Positions 63,173 through 64,000 of a stretch of 64,000 nt of DNA are shown here, one piece after another. The translations under genes were made by a program, and so were the position numbers. Below the pieces are notes generated by a model that saw only the letters and a list, made by a program, of their open reading frames with translations, was not told the DNA's origin and made no database searches. This stretch comes from Ruixingdingia sedimenti (GTDB taxonomy: Bacteria > Pseudomonadota > Alphaproteobacteria > Rhodobacterales > Rhodobacteraceae), in assembly GCF_031432425.1 (NCBI RefSeq), contig NZ_JAVKPH010000003.1:181402-245401 (forward strand), in the 5' to 3' direction. Numbering within the stretch: position 1 is the stretch's first letter; every line of letters starts with the position of its first letter.

Positions 63173-63775
63173 ATGGGCCGATCCGGCATCTTCGCGGGCG
63201 ATGACCCCTTTGCGCTGGCGCGCGCCTGGCTGGCCGAGGCCGAGGGGACGGAGCCCAACGACCCCAACGCCATCGCGCTGGCGACGGTGGATGCCGCGGG
63301 CCTGCCGAACGTGCGCATGGTGCTGCTGAAAGAGATCGAGGACGATGGCTTCGTCTTTTACACCAACTACGACTCGCAGAAGGGGCAGGAGATCGCGGCG
63401 ACCGGCAAGGCGGCCTTCGTGCTGCACTGGAAATCGCTGCGCCGCCAGATCCGCGTGCGCGGGACGACCAGCCGCGAGGAGGGGCCGCAGGCGGATGCCT
63501 ATTTCGCCTCGCGCAACCTGAAAAGCCGGATCGGGGCCTGGGCGAGCCGCCAGTCGCAGCCCCTGACCTCGCGCGAGGCGCTGATGGCCGAGGCGGCGAA
63601 GGTGGCGCTGTCCAGGGGCCCCAATCCGCCCCGCCCGCCGTTCTGGGGCGGCATCCGCATCGCGCCGGTGGAGATCGAGTTCTGGGCCGACGGCGCCTTC
63701 CGCCTGCACGACCGTTTCCGCTGGCGCCGCGCCGGCCCGGGCAGCCCCTGGACGGTGGAACGACTCAATCCCTGA
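63173..63775 (+). CDS. pdxH: Pyridoxamine 5'-phosphate oxidase
   Basis: 200 residues from the ATG at 63173 with AAGGAGG upstream. FMN enzyme that forms pyridoxal 5'-phosphate from pyridoxine/pyridoxamine phosphate. Visible: NAIALATVDAAGLPNVRMVL (FMN contact), VFYTNYDSQKGQEI, AFVLHWKSLRRQIRVRG, SRIGAWASRQSQPL and the C-terminal PFWGGIRIAPVEIEFW, DRFRWRR and the final WTVERLNP. Length is standard (about 200). Confidence 0.97.
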   Translation: MGRSGIFAGDDPFALARAWLAEAEGTEPNDPNAIALATVDAAGLPNVRMVLLKEIEDDGFVFYTNYDSQKGQEIAATGKAAFVLHWKSLRRQIRVRGTTSREEGPQADAYFASRNLKSRIGAWASRQSQPLTSREALMAEAAKVALSRGPNPPRPPFWGGIRIAPVEIEFWADGAFRLHDRFRWRRAGPGSPWTVERLNP

Positions 63776-64000
63776 CCCCTGGTCCTGCGGCGGCCGGGGC
63801 CGGGCGCGGCGATGCCCGAATATCGGCGGGCTTTCGCCTCACTCCTGCCCGGATTCAGGCGCCGCTTCGCCGCAAGGTATAATCCTGCCGTTTATGTCAG
63901 CAGGTTGGCGATTTCCAAATTGCTGTAGCGCGGCGTCAGCTTTGGCCGAATAGGGCGTCAGCTTTGGCCGGGAAAAGTTTGCCCACCGCCCTTTCCTGAC
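63776..64000. other. Gene-free right end with possible IS terminus
   Basis: No ORF beyond pdxH. From about 63895 the sequence becomes less GC-rich, and GGCGTCAGCTTTGGCCG occurs twice, at 63932-63948 and 63954-63970 (22-bp period). Multiple short direct repeats near a terminus that begins TG are known from IS21-family elements. The window ends before any transposase could be seen, so the call is a guess. Confidence 0.35.

Noticed and set aside
1..64000. CRISPR arrays, rRNA operons and further tRNAs
   Set aside because: No regularly spaced repeats of 24-37 bp and no rRNA or additional tRNA cloverleaf were noticed; the only second tRNA-like sequence (11156-11213) is the truncated attR copy.

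Overview
The window is a high-GC chromosomal segment of an alphaproteobacterium, most likely a member of the Rhodobacteraceae (Paracoccaceae). The assignment rests on gene content and order (argC-ccmE, ccmF-ccmH, trpG-trpD-trpC-moaC-moeA-lexA, surE-pcm-nlpD, purL-bolA-grx), on an alphaproteobacterial SOS box (GTTC-N7-GTTC) in front of lexA, and on a GH108 endolysin/3-TM holin pair of the kind that lyses cells for Rhodobacterales gene transfer agents. No species can be named from the sequence alone.

1-11,213: the window opens inside a metallo-beta-lactamase-fold hydrolase gene, followed by tRNA-Asn(GTT). A compact element of about 10.3 kb is integrated in the 3' half of this tRNA gene and is bounded by perfect 58-bp direct repeats (837-894 and 11156-11213). 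All its genes lie on the minus strand. They encode a tyrosine integrase, an AlpA-type HTH protein, a RepA-like ATPase, four small unknown proteins or accessory factors, and a full HK97-type capsid and packaging set: gp6-like connector, large terminase, head-tail adaptor, HNH protein, major capsid, prohead protease and portal. No tail, lysis or lysogeny-repressor gene is present. This layout fits a capsid-forming phage satellite (cf-PICI type) that makes its own heads and would borrow tails from a helper phage. It is the most notable system in the window.

11,214-32,400: a RES-Xre toxin-antitoxin pair with a duplicated CCATATGG operator sits just outside attR. It is followed by yjdM, an ABC-F ATPase, adenine deaminase, a Hint-domain protein, an orphan FbpC-type ABC ATPase, a short HTH regulator, tatABC with a DUF815 ATPase, nlpD-pcm-surE, grx4-bolA-purL, a candidate ~80-nt sRNA, a LysR regulator, murI and an SdiA-regulated-type protein.

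32,400-42,400: argC-ccmE and ccmF-ccmH are parts of a cytochrome c maturation region. Between them lie the GTA-type lysis pair (GH108 endolysin, 3-TM holin) and an iron-related set (FMN-dependent alpha-hydroxy-acid oxidase, PiuC-type dioxygenase, TonB-dependent siderophore receptor).

42,600-63,800: core metabolism, with gltA, gltX, comEC, lexA, moeA, moaC, trpC, ung, trpD, trpG, a divergent polysaccharide deacetylase with a very long Ala/Pro/Gly-rich linker, a PpiD-like foldase, trpE, an NTF2-like protein, an aminotransferase, gpt, a LysE-family exporter, fabI and pdxH. The last ~100 bases carry a 22-bp-period repeat that may be the end of an insertion sequence.

Two families of dispersed non-coding repeats punctuate the intergenic regions: a ~220-bp GC-rich repeat (three copies, one inverted) and a palindromic repeat with AAATATCC/GGATATTT and TTTCTGTCC cores (at least seven full or half copies). 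The second family often lies between convergent genes or at operon ends, and may act as terminators.
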